Source: Tritrichomonas foetus (Eukaryota > Parabasalia > Tritrichomonadida > Tritrichomonadidae). Taken from it: 30,291 bases of DNA. A program made the translations under genes and the position numbers. Where the stretch lies: assembly GCA_001839685.1 (NCBI GenBank), contig MLAK01001186.1, positions 1-30,291 on the forward strand, given 5' to 3'. Positions 9,075 to 17,502 of the stretch are shown piece by piece. Positions within the stretch are counted from its first letter, which is position 1; every line of letters begins with the position of its first letter. The notes beneath the pieces are model-generated. The model was not told where the DNA came from. It saw only the letters and a list, made by a program, of their open reading frames with translations, and made no database searches.

Positions 9075-9216
9075 CGCTGATGCTAGAGACCGTTTAATAT
9101 CGTGAATAATTATTCATGAGAAAAACAGTTTTACGATAAGTGCGACATTATCAAATTTGCGATTTTTCTCACAAATTCTCAAAATTTTCAAAATCACTTT
9201 GTTTACTTTAAAATAA

Positions 9217-11088
9217 ATGGGGTGTAGCAGTAGCAAACCAGAACCAACAAAAAAGAATCTGGCACAATGGAAAGATGAATTTCCAGATTATGTCACTGAA
9301 GCAGAACATATCATTGGTCTTCAGGAATTATTGTTTAATTTAACTGATGAAAACATGAATAATTCTATAACTATAATGAAGGAATCATATTTAAAAGATT
9401 CTGAATCTATTGGTGTATTTATAAACAATTTAATATTAGCAGCAACTTATCGAACAATGAAATCAGAATTATATGCAAAAATGTTCTCTAACATTTGTGA
9501 AAATGTCCCACAAGTTAAGAACATCTTTTTGGACAAAATTTTTCTTCCACTTCCTGAATCATCATCGGTCACGATTAATTCTTGGGGACATTTACGCCTT
9601 GTTCATTATTGCATCAAAAATGGATGTATTGAACCAACAGAAATATGCAGAGTAATCAGAAACATGTATTATTTATATCCAGAATTCGTTAACTTAATCT
9701 TATTTTTATTTGCTTATTTTTGTAAAGAAATCGACGAAACAGATCACCAATTATATAGTGATCTCTATGAATACTATAATCAAAACATTAAAAGACCTAT
9801 TCATCCTTTAATAAAAGAATTTCTAATTTGCATTTCGAATTATCAATCAAATAATTGGAAATTGTTAACTGAAGTGATAGAAAATGGATATGAACCAGAA
9901 ACAATTGCTTATAGAATTCTTCATGGTGAAGTTCCAGAACTTCCTGATTATTCTATGGTCTTGGAACCAACATTATTTGCACAATGTCCGATTATTCAAA
10001 CAAAACCAACATTACTCCAGTTCTGTGCTTATTTTGGCTTAGAACACTGCTTCTTTGAATTAATTGAAAAAGGGGCTGATCAACAAGATATCACAAAATT
10101 TGCTTGTGCTGGTGGAAATTCTGCTATTTTATCATATCTTAAGGACAATTCTGCCGACTTTTCTAAATGTTTACCTATATCTGCTTTATATCATCGTTAT
10201 GACATTTTTGAATTCCTGGCAAGTTCATTTGAATATGAATTACAGGATTCGATTTACAGCTGTGCAAAATCTAATAATATTAAATCGCTTTTATTCTGTT
10301 TTGATAATGGCGTTGATATTATTACACCTGATGAAGATGACTTTACTCCACTTCATTATGCCTGCATTTCTGGTAGTTATGAAGCAGCACATTTATTAAG
10401 TGGTCAACCTGATGTAGATTCATTTGTAAAAGGAAAGGATGATCTTACTCCTTTAATTTTGGCTTCAAAATATGGTCATAAAAACATCGTTTCTTTACTT
10501 CTTGGTAAAAAAGGTGTTTCTGTAAAAGAAGAATCGAATGGAAAAATGAATGCTTTGCATTATGCATCAATTAAAGGTCATTATGAAGCTGTTTCCATTT
10601 TATTAAGTATGAAAGATTGTGATATTAATTACCAAGCTTCTAATTTTTCTACTGCTCTTCATTATGCTGCCCAAAATGGTCATGCAGAAGTTATTCGAAT
10701 TTTAAATGATTCGCCAAACAAACTTAATGTAAATATTAGAGATAAAATGTCAAATACTCCTCTTCATTTAGCTGCTTCGAATGGATATACTAATGTTGTT
10801 CAAATTTTATTAACAATACCAAAAATTGATATGAATCCTATCAATTCTGGCTCAAAAACACCTTTAATTATTGCAACCGAAAACGAATTTGTTGATATTG
10901 TGGATTTATTCTTACATAGAAAAGGAGTTAATAGGAACATTGAAGATAAACATAATGTTTTTATTTTTATTTATATGACTGCCGTTAAATATGCCACTAA
11001 ATCTGGTAATGAGCAACTAATTAGATTATTTAGGACTAATAATGATGAAGAAGATCAATCGGTGGAACTTCTCCCTATTGATGGCTAG
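9217..11088 (+). CDS. Acylated DUF3447/ankyrin-repeat protein
   Basis: A 623-residue protein. The start MGCSSSKPEP fits dual N-myristoylation (Gly2) and palmitoylation (Cys3), so it probably sits on the inner face of a membrane. The middle, up to about residue 360, is the helical region typical of the large trichomonad DUF3447/ankyrin family (for example the TLLQFCAYFGLEHCFFELI segment). Ankyrin repeats then follow at about 371, 407, 442, 476, 511, 545 and 586, with consensus pieces such as TPLHYACISGSYEAAHLL and TPLHLAASNGYTNVVQILL. The last repeat is interrupted by a hydrophobic insert, VFIFIYM. A short acidic tail ends the protein. It is an adaptor rather than an enzyme. No partner can be named. 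Confidence 0.93.
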   Translation: MGCSSSKPEPTKKNLAQWKDEFPDYVTEAEHIIGLQELLFNLTDENMNNSITIMKESYLKDSESIGVFINNLILAATYRTMKSELYAKMFSNICENVPQVKNIFLDKIFLPLPESSSVTINSWGHLRLVHYCIKNGCIEPTEICRVIRNMYYLYPEFVNLILFLFAYFCKEIDETDHQLYSDLYEYYNQNIKRPIHPLIKEFLICISNYQSNNWKLLTEVIENGYEPETIAYRILHGEVPELPDYSMVLEPTLFAQCPIIQTKPTLLQFCAYFGLEHCFFELIEKGADQQDITKFACAGGNSAILSYLKDNSADFSKCLPISALYHRYDIFEFLASSFEYELQDSIYSCAKSNNIKSLLFCFDNGVDIITPDEDDFTPLHYACISGSYEAAHLLSGQPDVDSFVKGKDDLTPLILASKYGHKNIVSLLLGKKGVSVKEESNGKMNALHYASIKGHYEAVSILLSMKDCDINYQASNFSTALHYAAQNGHAEVIRILNDSPNKLNVNIRDKMSNTPLHLAASNGYTNVVQILLTIPKIDMNPINSGSKTPLIIATENEFVDIVDLFLHRKGVNRNIEDKHNVFIFIYMTAVKYATKSGNEQLIRLFRTNNDEEDQSVELLPIDG

Positions 11089-11329
11089 ATCCATATTGTG
11101 TTAAAAGGTGTTTTAAAAATTCTTTTAAGATTTTAATTATTCCTGAATTTTATTCAATGATAGAGACATCTGATGATATAGAAAAGTTATATGAACATAT
11201 AATCATTCAAATATATCATCTTTTTCATTGATATGTCAATTCTCAGTTTTGAGAACTTCTCAAAAGATTGAATGATTTCTCCAAAATTTCAAAACGAATT
11301 CGAAGGTTGTCTCTGATTTCCGGGAAAAG

Positions 11330-13543
11330 ATGCGCGCTTTTAGGCGCGATTTGGTTTACTTTTGTTACATGTTTCAAAACAAATCGCACGTCGATCAGAG
11401 AATCCCACAATTTATTTCATCTCTCGATTCTTGCATCTATTCACTACTTTCGACCGACAATTTTCTTGAAAAAGGCGAAGCTATCAACAGTTTCCTCGAC
11501 GAGAATTTAAATACGCTTTTTGACCTTCGTTCGAATTTCTTCGTAAAATTTACGCATAGTTTCATTCACAGAATTCGCAAAAAAATCGACAAATACTTAA
11601 AGAAAATCGAAGCTTCCACAGAAATTAATTTACACACGAATCCGGAGATTATTGCGGCTCAACAATTATTGACCGACTTTTTCAATCCAACTGATTTAAA
11701 TTCAATACCAGAACCAATAGATTTCGTTAGTATTTATAAAGATGCACTTGTTCGATTGAAAATTGAGAAGCATGCTCCAAAATCAGAATTAAAATTTTTG
11801 CATGATTATTATTCAACCTATAAAGCAATATTTTCTATTATTCAACAAATTCCATGGTTTTCCACATTCAAAGATGAATTTATGTTAATTCTTGCAGCTG
11901 AAAAGTTGCCAATAAAATATTCTTTCATAATTAATGATGAAATTGTTGAATATTCTTTCACTGTTCACAGTACAGTTTATAATGCGAAAGTTGCAATAGC
12001 ACCCGATTTAGGTGTACCTTCCGATAATATCACAATTCGATGCAATCAAAATTCCAAATTTATGATTAATGAAATGCCATTAACTTTTTATTCTGCTCCT
12101 TTTACAGTAGAATACATCCCTCCACCACCTATTAAATATCGTTTTATGACACCAAAGCGCAATGTATCAAAATTATATGATTATACAAAAACTGTTTTCG
12201 ATGTCAAAAATGACCTTCGTCTATTCCTCCAACATGAAGTTCAATGTTCAGTCAATGGTAAAATTCTCGAAGATCACCAAAAACTTTCCTCATTGCAAGT
12301 TAAGAACCTATTAATTGAAGTTACATTTACTCCTGATTATAAATTTCATTTGCCTAACAATGAAATCCTTGAAGATTCATTTCAAGCGAATACTTCAATG
12401 TTTTCAGTTTATTCCTCAATTCGACAAAAATTAGATTTCTCATTTCTTTTATATAACGGAGAAAGTTTGATTACTGATTATTCTGCACCTGTTGGAAACG
12501 TTTATGAATTCAATGTGATCAAAACTTCTTCAGTTTGTCGATTTTTCAAATTTCCTCATCAAAATATAAAAATGCTCCAATTTGAAGAAAATGATACAGT
12601 TGAAAAAGCCAAAGAAGTCCTTAAAAAAGATTTTAATTTAAATGAAAGTGAATTTGTTTTAACTGTAAATAATAAAGTATTAAAGCGTTTAACAATGCCA
12701 CTTTTACATGTTCAAAGTTGTGACATTATTTCTATTAAACCAACAGATTCACTCCTGATTCACTTTCTCACTTCAAATAACGAACGATATGAAATTCGAT
12801 TTAAACAAACAGCCACAATTAAAGAAGCAAAACAAGAACTTTCTAATTTATTTAATTGTGAATTTTATTTTATTAAAAAAGACAAAGTCATGAAAGATTC
12901 AAAATTATTAATTTTAATTTCTCCACCTTTAATTAAAGTTGAAATGGCTTTGACTGTTTATCACTTTCAATTCCCAAATGGAAAGAATAAAAAGCATGAA
13001 TTTCCACCAACAATGACAGTTCAAGAAATGAAAAAGTTTGTTGCAATTCATCAAAAAACCGAAATTGATAATATTCAGCTTTACATTGATGGGAAAATGC
13101 TAAAAGATCGAAAATATTTATATGATATTGATTGCAATTCATTAATTACTATTTCTGTATTAGTAACTTTACAATTTTATATACAAAGTAAAAATAAACA
13201 AAGTACAAAATCTTTACCATTTGACATAACTGCTACGATTAAAGATGTTCGACAGTTTTTCTCAATTAAAACGCGACACAACGAAGATAAATTTTCCTTT
13301 TTTAATGATGATAATGAAATGATAAGTGATGAAACATTGTTGAGAACCTTAGATAAGGAGAAAGTAATCACCGTCATCATTGCCCAAAAGGATCCAGAAT
13401 TCGATGAAACTGAAATCAATGAAATTGAAAAGCATGTAACTTCAGTTTTTTCGAAAGATGAAGCTTTATCTTTTTATGTAAAATGCGGGAAAAACTTTGA
13501 TCGATTTTTGAAGAATTTACCAGCAAATAATCCAACTGTGTAA
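11330..13543 (+). CDS. Protein with about seven tandem ubiquitin-like folds
   Basis: A 737-residue protein. Residues 1 to about 190 are helical. From there about seven units of 65-75 residues follow, beginning near 194, 267, 336, 401, 474, 541 and 612. Each shows the beta-grasp order: two strands, an acidic or Lys-rich helix of the TVEKAKEVLKKDF or TVQEMKKFVAIHQ kind, then a strand with a loop such as LYIDGKMLKDRKYLYD, then a final hydrophobic strand. The sixth unit is the most ubiquitin-like. No unit ends in Gly-Gly, so this is not a polyubiquitin precursor. The last 50 residues form a helical domain that could be UBA-like. The ATG at 11330 is used; Met14 at 11369 is an alternative, and neither has an Inr-like TCA. 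The role is unknown; recognition by ubiquitin-binding proteins or a scaffold role is inference. Confidence 0.85.
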   Translation: MRAFRRDLVYFCYMFQNKSHVDQRIPQFISSLDSCIYSLLSTDNFLEKGEAINSFLDENLNTLFDLRSNFFVKFTHSFIHRIRKKIDKYLKKIEASTEINLHTNPEIIAAQQLLTDFFNPTDLNSIPEPIDFVSIYKDALVRLKIEKHAPKSELKFLHDYYSTYKAIFSIIQQIPWFSTFKDEFMLILAAEKLPIKYSFIINDEIVEYSFTVHSTVYNAKVAIAPDLGVPSDNITIRCNQNSKFMINEMPLTFYSAPFTVEYIPPPPIKYRFMTPKRNVSKLYDYTKTVFDVKNDLRLFLQHEVQCSVNGKILEDHQKLSSLQVKNLLIEVTFTPDYKFHLPNNEILEDSFQANTSMFSVYSSIRQKLDFSFLLYNGESLITDYSAPVGNVYEFNVIKTSSVCRFFKFPHQNIKMLQFEENDTVEKAKEVLKKDFNLNESEFVLTVNNKVLKRLTMPLLHVQSCDIISIKPTDSLLIHFLTSNNERYEIRFKQTATIKEAKQELSNLFNCEFYFIKKDKVMKDSKLLILISPPLIKVEMALTVYHFQFPNGKNKKHEFPPTMTVQEMKKFVAIHQKTEIDNIQLYIDGKMLKDRKYLYDIDCNSLITISVLVTLQFYIQSKNKQSTKSLPFDITATIKDVRQFFSIKTRHNEDKFSFFNDDNEMISDETLLRTLDKEKVITVIIAQKDPEFDETEINEIEKHVTSVFSKDEALSFYVKCGKNFDRFLKNLPANNPTV

Positions 13544-14531
13544 AAAAGCATATAGGTTCGATGCTTTGTTGTATTTATTATTATTATTATTATGGTCTTT
13601 ATCAGAAAATCTAAAACGTTATCAGTCTTTCAAATTCGGCAGATTGATTTGAAAGACATACGGCCTTTAACATAAGAGCATTTTATTTTTGGATTCATAA
13701 ATTCATTAAGGGCTGATAACACATAAAAATGGTTATATTATTTTTCTAAGTTAATCAAGTCGAATCCTTGAAAATTTGTACTTACATGCAATCAACCATT
13801 CTTTGCACTTTTGATCAAAAGGATTCTATAAAATATGAATTATTTTTTTAATTAAAATAATTTATAAGAAATAAGTAATGTATTTTGTCTTTATATTTGA
13901 ATAATCACAAAATGAGTTCTTTCCATAATAAATAATGATTCTTTTGGTAAAGATCAATCTAGCAGGGAAACATGATTATATCATCTATTGGAGGTGTTTT
14001 CTCGATTTTTCACTTATCCAAGTTTACCAAATTCGAGAAATATGTAATTACTCATGATAATTATTAGAAATATGACGTTTTTTCTTCTATTCAATATGAA
14101 AATTGCCGTTTTGGAACATCACAAAATAAAGTAACCACTTTTATGTGAAATTAGCCCTTCATAATATTATGAAGTCCTCACAAAATATAGTCATTTTTTC
14201 AACCAATTCTGATGATAATTGGTTTCATTATTTTCAATTTGTTATCCACCTTGAAGAAAAATTGTGAATTCACACATTCAAATGCTGTCAAAATTTCGGC
14301 AAAATTTTCTTTTGGCTTTTTGGTACTTTTATGCAGCAAAATCTCATTTATACATTATTTCATGATAATTGTGAAGAAATGAGCATTTCTCGAAAAAATG
14401 ACTCCTTTTGAAAATTGAATGCAACGATAAACTTTTGATATTTCAGAAAAAAAATATTTTCTTAACAATTCTATGAATCTGACATTCAATTTCAGACCTG
14501 TTATAATTTAAAACTTCATATCATTTAGATA
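13544..14531. other. Gene-free region with an inverted repeat and TTA microsatellite
   Basis: No credible gene is seen in about 1 kb. It holds six TTA units (13575-13592) and, 80 bp after the preceding stop, a perfect 11-bp inverted repeat GTCTTTCAAAT / ATTTGAAAGAC (13625-13635 and 13647-13657) with an 11-base loop. The rest is A+T-rich without visible order. Confidence 0.6.
13625..13657. repeat. 11-bp perfect inverted repeat after the ubiquitin-like-fold gene
   Basis: Arms at 13625-13635 and 13647-13657 are exact complements around the loop TCGGCAGATTG. The location just past a stop codon suits a 3'-end RNA hairpin, but a protein-binding site or chance remain possible. Confidence 0.6.
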
Positions 14532-14903
14532 ATGATAAAGAGCACAAAGGGATGGGGAGCCAGAGGAATTATTGTCATTGATGATTCTAAGAACAACATG
14601 GTAAGATACCCTCTCGACGACAACCAAAGGCATATTTTCAAATTCAAGCGGAGCAAAAAAAGGAATTTCAAGAAAATGGAGATGAGAAATTATGAAAGAA
14701 TAAACATGACAGAAGCAGGATTTAAAGTTAAATCCGAAGAGTCGAGTTCGTCAAATGAAACGAAAGGTGAAATTCGCGATGTAATTTTCAATCCAGTAGA
14801 AAAGCTTGTTTTCGACGATTTTTTTGACTGTTCAAGTAGTTGGGATTCATTTGATTTTGATATCTTCAACTTTTGGGATACACCCAACGAAAATTTTTAT
14901 TAA
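14532..14903 (+). CDS. Small hypothetical protein, basic then acidic
   Basis: A possible gene of 123 residues without recognised family. The first half is basic (HIFKFKRSKKRNFKK), the middle is Ser/Glu-rich, and the C-terminus is acidic and aromatic (VFDDFFDCSSSWDSFDFD). This looks like an intrinsically disordered protein, perhaps nucleic-acid binding, with a hydrophobic-acidic activation-like tail; that is speculation. Support for coding: the frame is longer than others nearby, its G+C is visibly higher than the flanks, and TCATTTAGATA precedes the ATG with TCA at -11. Against it: no homology is recognised and there is no neighbour context. It stands alone between two non-coding stretches. 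Confidence 0.5.
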   Translation: MIKSTKGWGARGIIVIDDSKNNMVRYPLDDNQRHIFKFKRSKKRNFKKMEMRNYERINMTEAGFKVKSEESSSSNETKGEIRDVIFNPVEKLVFDDFFDCSSSWDSFDFDIFNFWDTPNENFY

Positions 14904-15430
14904 AATATGTGAATTTTTGTGAATTTTCTTTTATTCTTTCAATTTCGAATATATCTTTAATATATCACTAAGATATTTTTAATATACCTCTGTAATTACA
15001 ACCAAACTTGAAAAAGATAACTCCTAAATATGGTCAATTCTAAAGGTGAATTGAAATTTCTGGCTTAGCTTTTCGTATTAATGCAAAGGTCTATATTTTT
15101 ACTTTTTGGGAATTGGAAGTTCCTATTAGGGACTATCTAATGGTGATTTATTTTGATTTTAATCTTCTGGATTTTGGATGATTGATGAATGCTCACGAAT
15201 ATTTTCCCTGTCGTTATAAATGAAAAAAACAACTGAAATAAATAGATACGCAAACAAATATTAATCCCAGTAAAGATTGGACAAAGTCGAGTACACGCGA
15301 CAAAAATTGGCATTTTTCTAGAAAAAATGAGTTAACCATATTTAATTGAATATCTATTCAAAATTGAATGAAAAATAACCACCAACACAAAAGTGAAAAA
15401 ATGTCAATTGAATGAAAATAAAGTAACAAT
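14904..15430. other. Gene-free spacer
   Basis: About 530 bp of A+T-rich DNA between the small plus-strand frame and the 3' end of the coiled-coil gene. It contains clustered ATATATCTTTAATATATCACTAAG-type A/T runs at about 14949-14985. No frame or RNA gene is seen. Confidence 0.6.
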
Positions 15431-17239
15431 TTATTGATCTATAAGTTCAGCTACTCGCTGTTTGAAAAAATCTTTTTCTCTATTAATAGTTCTCTTCACA
15501 ATATCAAGACTTTCTTGTCTTTCAGCAACAATTTCAAGTGTTTGGTTAAAAACTATCTCAATTTCCCTTTTCTTTTGAATAACGCCATGCTTCAGTTCAA
15601 GTTCATTATCCATATCACCACATTTTTTGGCCAATTTTTTCCATTGTGCAAATAATGAAGGGGATGAAGCATTTTCTTCTTGTTTTCGAAACTGTTCGAG
15701 TTGGTATTCCAGATTCCGAATATCTGATAAATATTGAGATTCCAAGTTTCTTGATCTTCCTGAAATCTGGCGTAACTTCGATTTAGTTAATGCTATTTCT
15801 GCTTGTATTGAATGCATTTGAGAAGAAAGATCATAATTTGAGCTTTTTATGGATTCAATATCGTTAGAAACAGCTTCGATTGATTTTGATAATTCCTGTG
15901 ATGTAGAAAAAGATGAATCCATGTTCAATAATGATTTCTCTTGATTTAATTTATCAAGCTCTAATCTCATTGAATTAGTAGAGTTCTCAACAGATTCCTT
16001 TTTGGCTTCAATTTCAGCAAGTCGTCCAGAAAGACGTTCGAGAACAGTTTTCTCTACTGATTCATTTGCAGAGAAAATAGACTTTAATGAATCGATTTGC
16101 ATTTCGATTGGCTCCACCAGTTTTGGAACAGATGTTTTAGTATCTAAAAAACGTTGATTTAATGTCCTTCCCTCAATTTCAGCATCGGAAATCATATTCC
16201 GCATATCTCGAATTTCAGTCTCATCTTTTTCTTCTTGTTGAATTTGTTCATTTGTGAATTGTTTTATTTGGGTAGATATTTGGATTCTTTCATTCTCCAT
16301 TTTTTCGATTAAAGAATTTGTTAAATTTTTCATATTTTCAACTTTCATTTTTCGTTTTTCGATTAGAGCTCTTTCATTTTCAATATCAGCATTTTTTATT
16401 TTTTCTTTCAAATCTGCAATTTTGTTTCGATATTGGTTCACTGTTTCTAAAAATTTTGATTGTTCTTCTTTCACAACTTGTAGATTATTTTCTGCTTGAG
16501 AGTTTTCAGTCGAAAATTTCAGACTTTCTTCTTTTTCTTGATCAATTTGAGTGGAGAGATCTCTTATCTTTTTATCAATCATGATTTTTTCATTTTTTAA
16601 ATCATTAATTTTTTTCTTGCATGCTTTTATTTGGTCATTTGTGCGATCTATGCTAATTGTAAGCTGTTGATCTTCATCAATTAATAATTTAGAATCATTT
16701 ATTATTCTTTGATAAATTTCTTGAGCGTTTGTCAATTCTTTTTGAATTGTTGAATAGTCAGTTTGAGCATTTTGTAAATCATTTGTATTTTTTGTGTATT
16801 CATTAATTTCTGCTTGAAATTTATCTTCAATTTTATTTAATTCTTGGATTTGATTATTGATTTTATTAAAACGAGTTTCAAATTCTAGAAAAAGTGAGTC
16901 AACATTAGGTCCAATCTCTTCTTTCAATTTTTGACGTTCTTCAAAAATTTTGTTTTGATTTTCCAATTCAATTTCTATTTCGTGAATTTTGGCTTTCAAT
17001 TCTTCCGCTTTTGCTTCATCATTAACATTAACATTTTCATTTTCGGCGTTGTTTTCAGGCTGACTTGGTTTCTGTTCTTGTTCTGGCTTGTCATTATCGG
17101 AATTATCGACTTGAGGAAGGGATAATTCAGCTTTTTCTTGCTGCTCTTGAATAATTGTTTGATTCCGTTGAGCGAAATCAGCATCAATCGATTTTTCAAA
17201 GTCAACTACATAACTTTGAAGCCTTTTCCAAATCGACAT
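15431..17239 (-). CDS. Long coiled-coil protein
   Basis: A 602-residue protein rich in Glu, Lys, Gln, Asn and Ile/Leu, with heptad patterns along most of its length from about residue 75 to the end and no catalytic motif. The first 28 residues (starting MSIWKRLQSYVVDF) could form an amphipathic helix, followed by an acidic, Asn/Pro-rich linker at about 38-75. Such a layout fits golgins, tethers or cytoskeletal rods; an N-terminal amphipathic helix would suit a vesicle tether, but that is inference. The start is supported by GATCAATTAATG, with TCA at -7. It is divergent from the kinase gene with 263 bp between the two ATGs. Specific family membership cannot be given. Confidence 0.85.
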   Translation of the reverse strand: MSIWKRLQSYVVDFEKSIDADFAQRNQTIIQEQQEKAELSLPQVDNSDNDKPEQEQKPSQPENNAENENVNVNDEAKAEELKAKIHEIEIELENQNKIFEERQKLKEEIGPNVDSLFLEFETRFNKINNQIQELNKIEDKFQAEINEYTKNTNDLQNAQTDYSTIQKELTNAQEIYQRIINDSKLLIDEDQQLTISIDRTNDQIKACKKKINDLKNEKIMIDKKIRDLSTQIDQEKEESLKFSTENSQAENNLQVVKEEQSKFLETVNQYRNKIADLKEKIKNADIENERALIEKRKMKVENMKNLTNSLIEKMENERIQISTQIKQFTNEQIQQEEKDETEIRDMRNMISDAEIEGRTLNQRFLDTKTSVPKLVEPIEMQIDSLKSIFSANESVEKTVLERLSGRLAEIEAKKESVENSTNSMRLELDKLNQEKSLLNMDSSFSTSQELSKSIEAVSNDIESIKSSNYDLSSQMHSIQAEIALTKSKLRQISGRSRNLESQYLSDIRNLEYQLEQFRKQEENASSPSLFAQWKKLAKKCGDMDNELELKHGVIQKKREIEIVFNQTLEIVAERQESLDIVKRTINREKDFFKQRVAELIDQ

Positions 17240-17502
17240 TAATTGATCATGTATAAGGCAAATTTTGTGATCGTTGAAGGTGAATTATTTCTGATCTTTA
17301 TTCTGCTGTCAGTTTTTTGAAAACATTTTCTATACAAGCTTTTTGAATATTACTGTGATGTCACTTCTATATTAAATATAAATAGAAATGACACATCATT
17401 TATTATTTCATGGAGAAATGATTCTGTAATCTTTATTATTGTGAGAATATTTGGTCAGTTACATTAGAATTCAAAGAATTTTTGCCATTTTCCACTCATC
17501 AG
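17240..17502. promoter_or_regulatory. Divergent promoter region with imperfect inverted repeat
   Basis: This 263-bp spacer must serve both the coiled-coil gene (minus) and the kinase gene (plus). It has TCA at -7 on both sides (17244-17246 minus; 17496-17498 plus). In the middle lies an inverted repeat, TGTCACTTCTAT (17359-17370) against ATAGAAATGACA (17382-17393), with one mismatch and an 11-base A/T loop. Confidence 0.5.

Noticed and set aside
11330..13543. Polyubiquitin precursor
   Set aside because: Units are highly diverged, separated without Gly-Gly ends, and do not carry the ubiquitin sequence.
9217..13543. Spliceosomal introns in the long genes
   Set aside because: Reading frames are continuous across all domains, and no trichomonad-type intron with an ACTAACACACAG branch/acceptor was seen.
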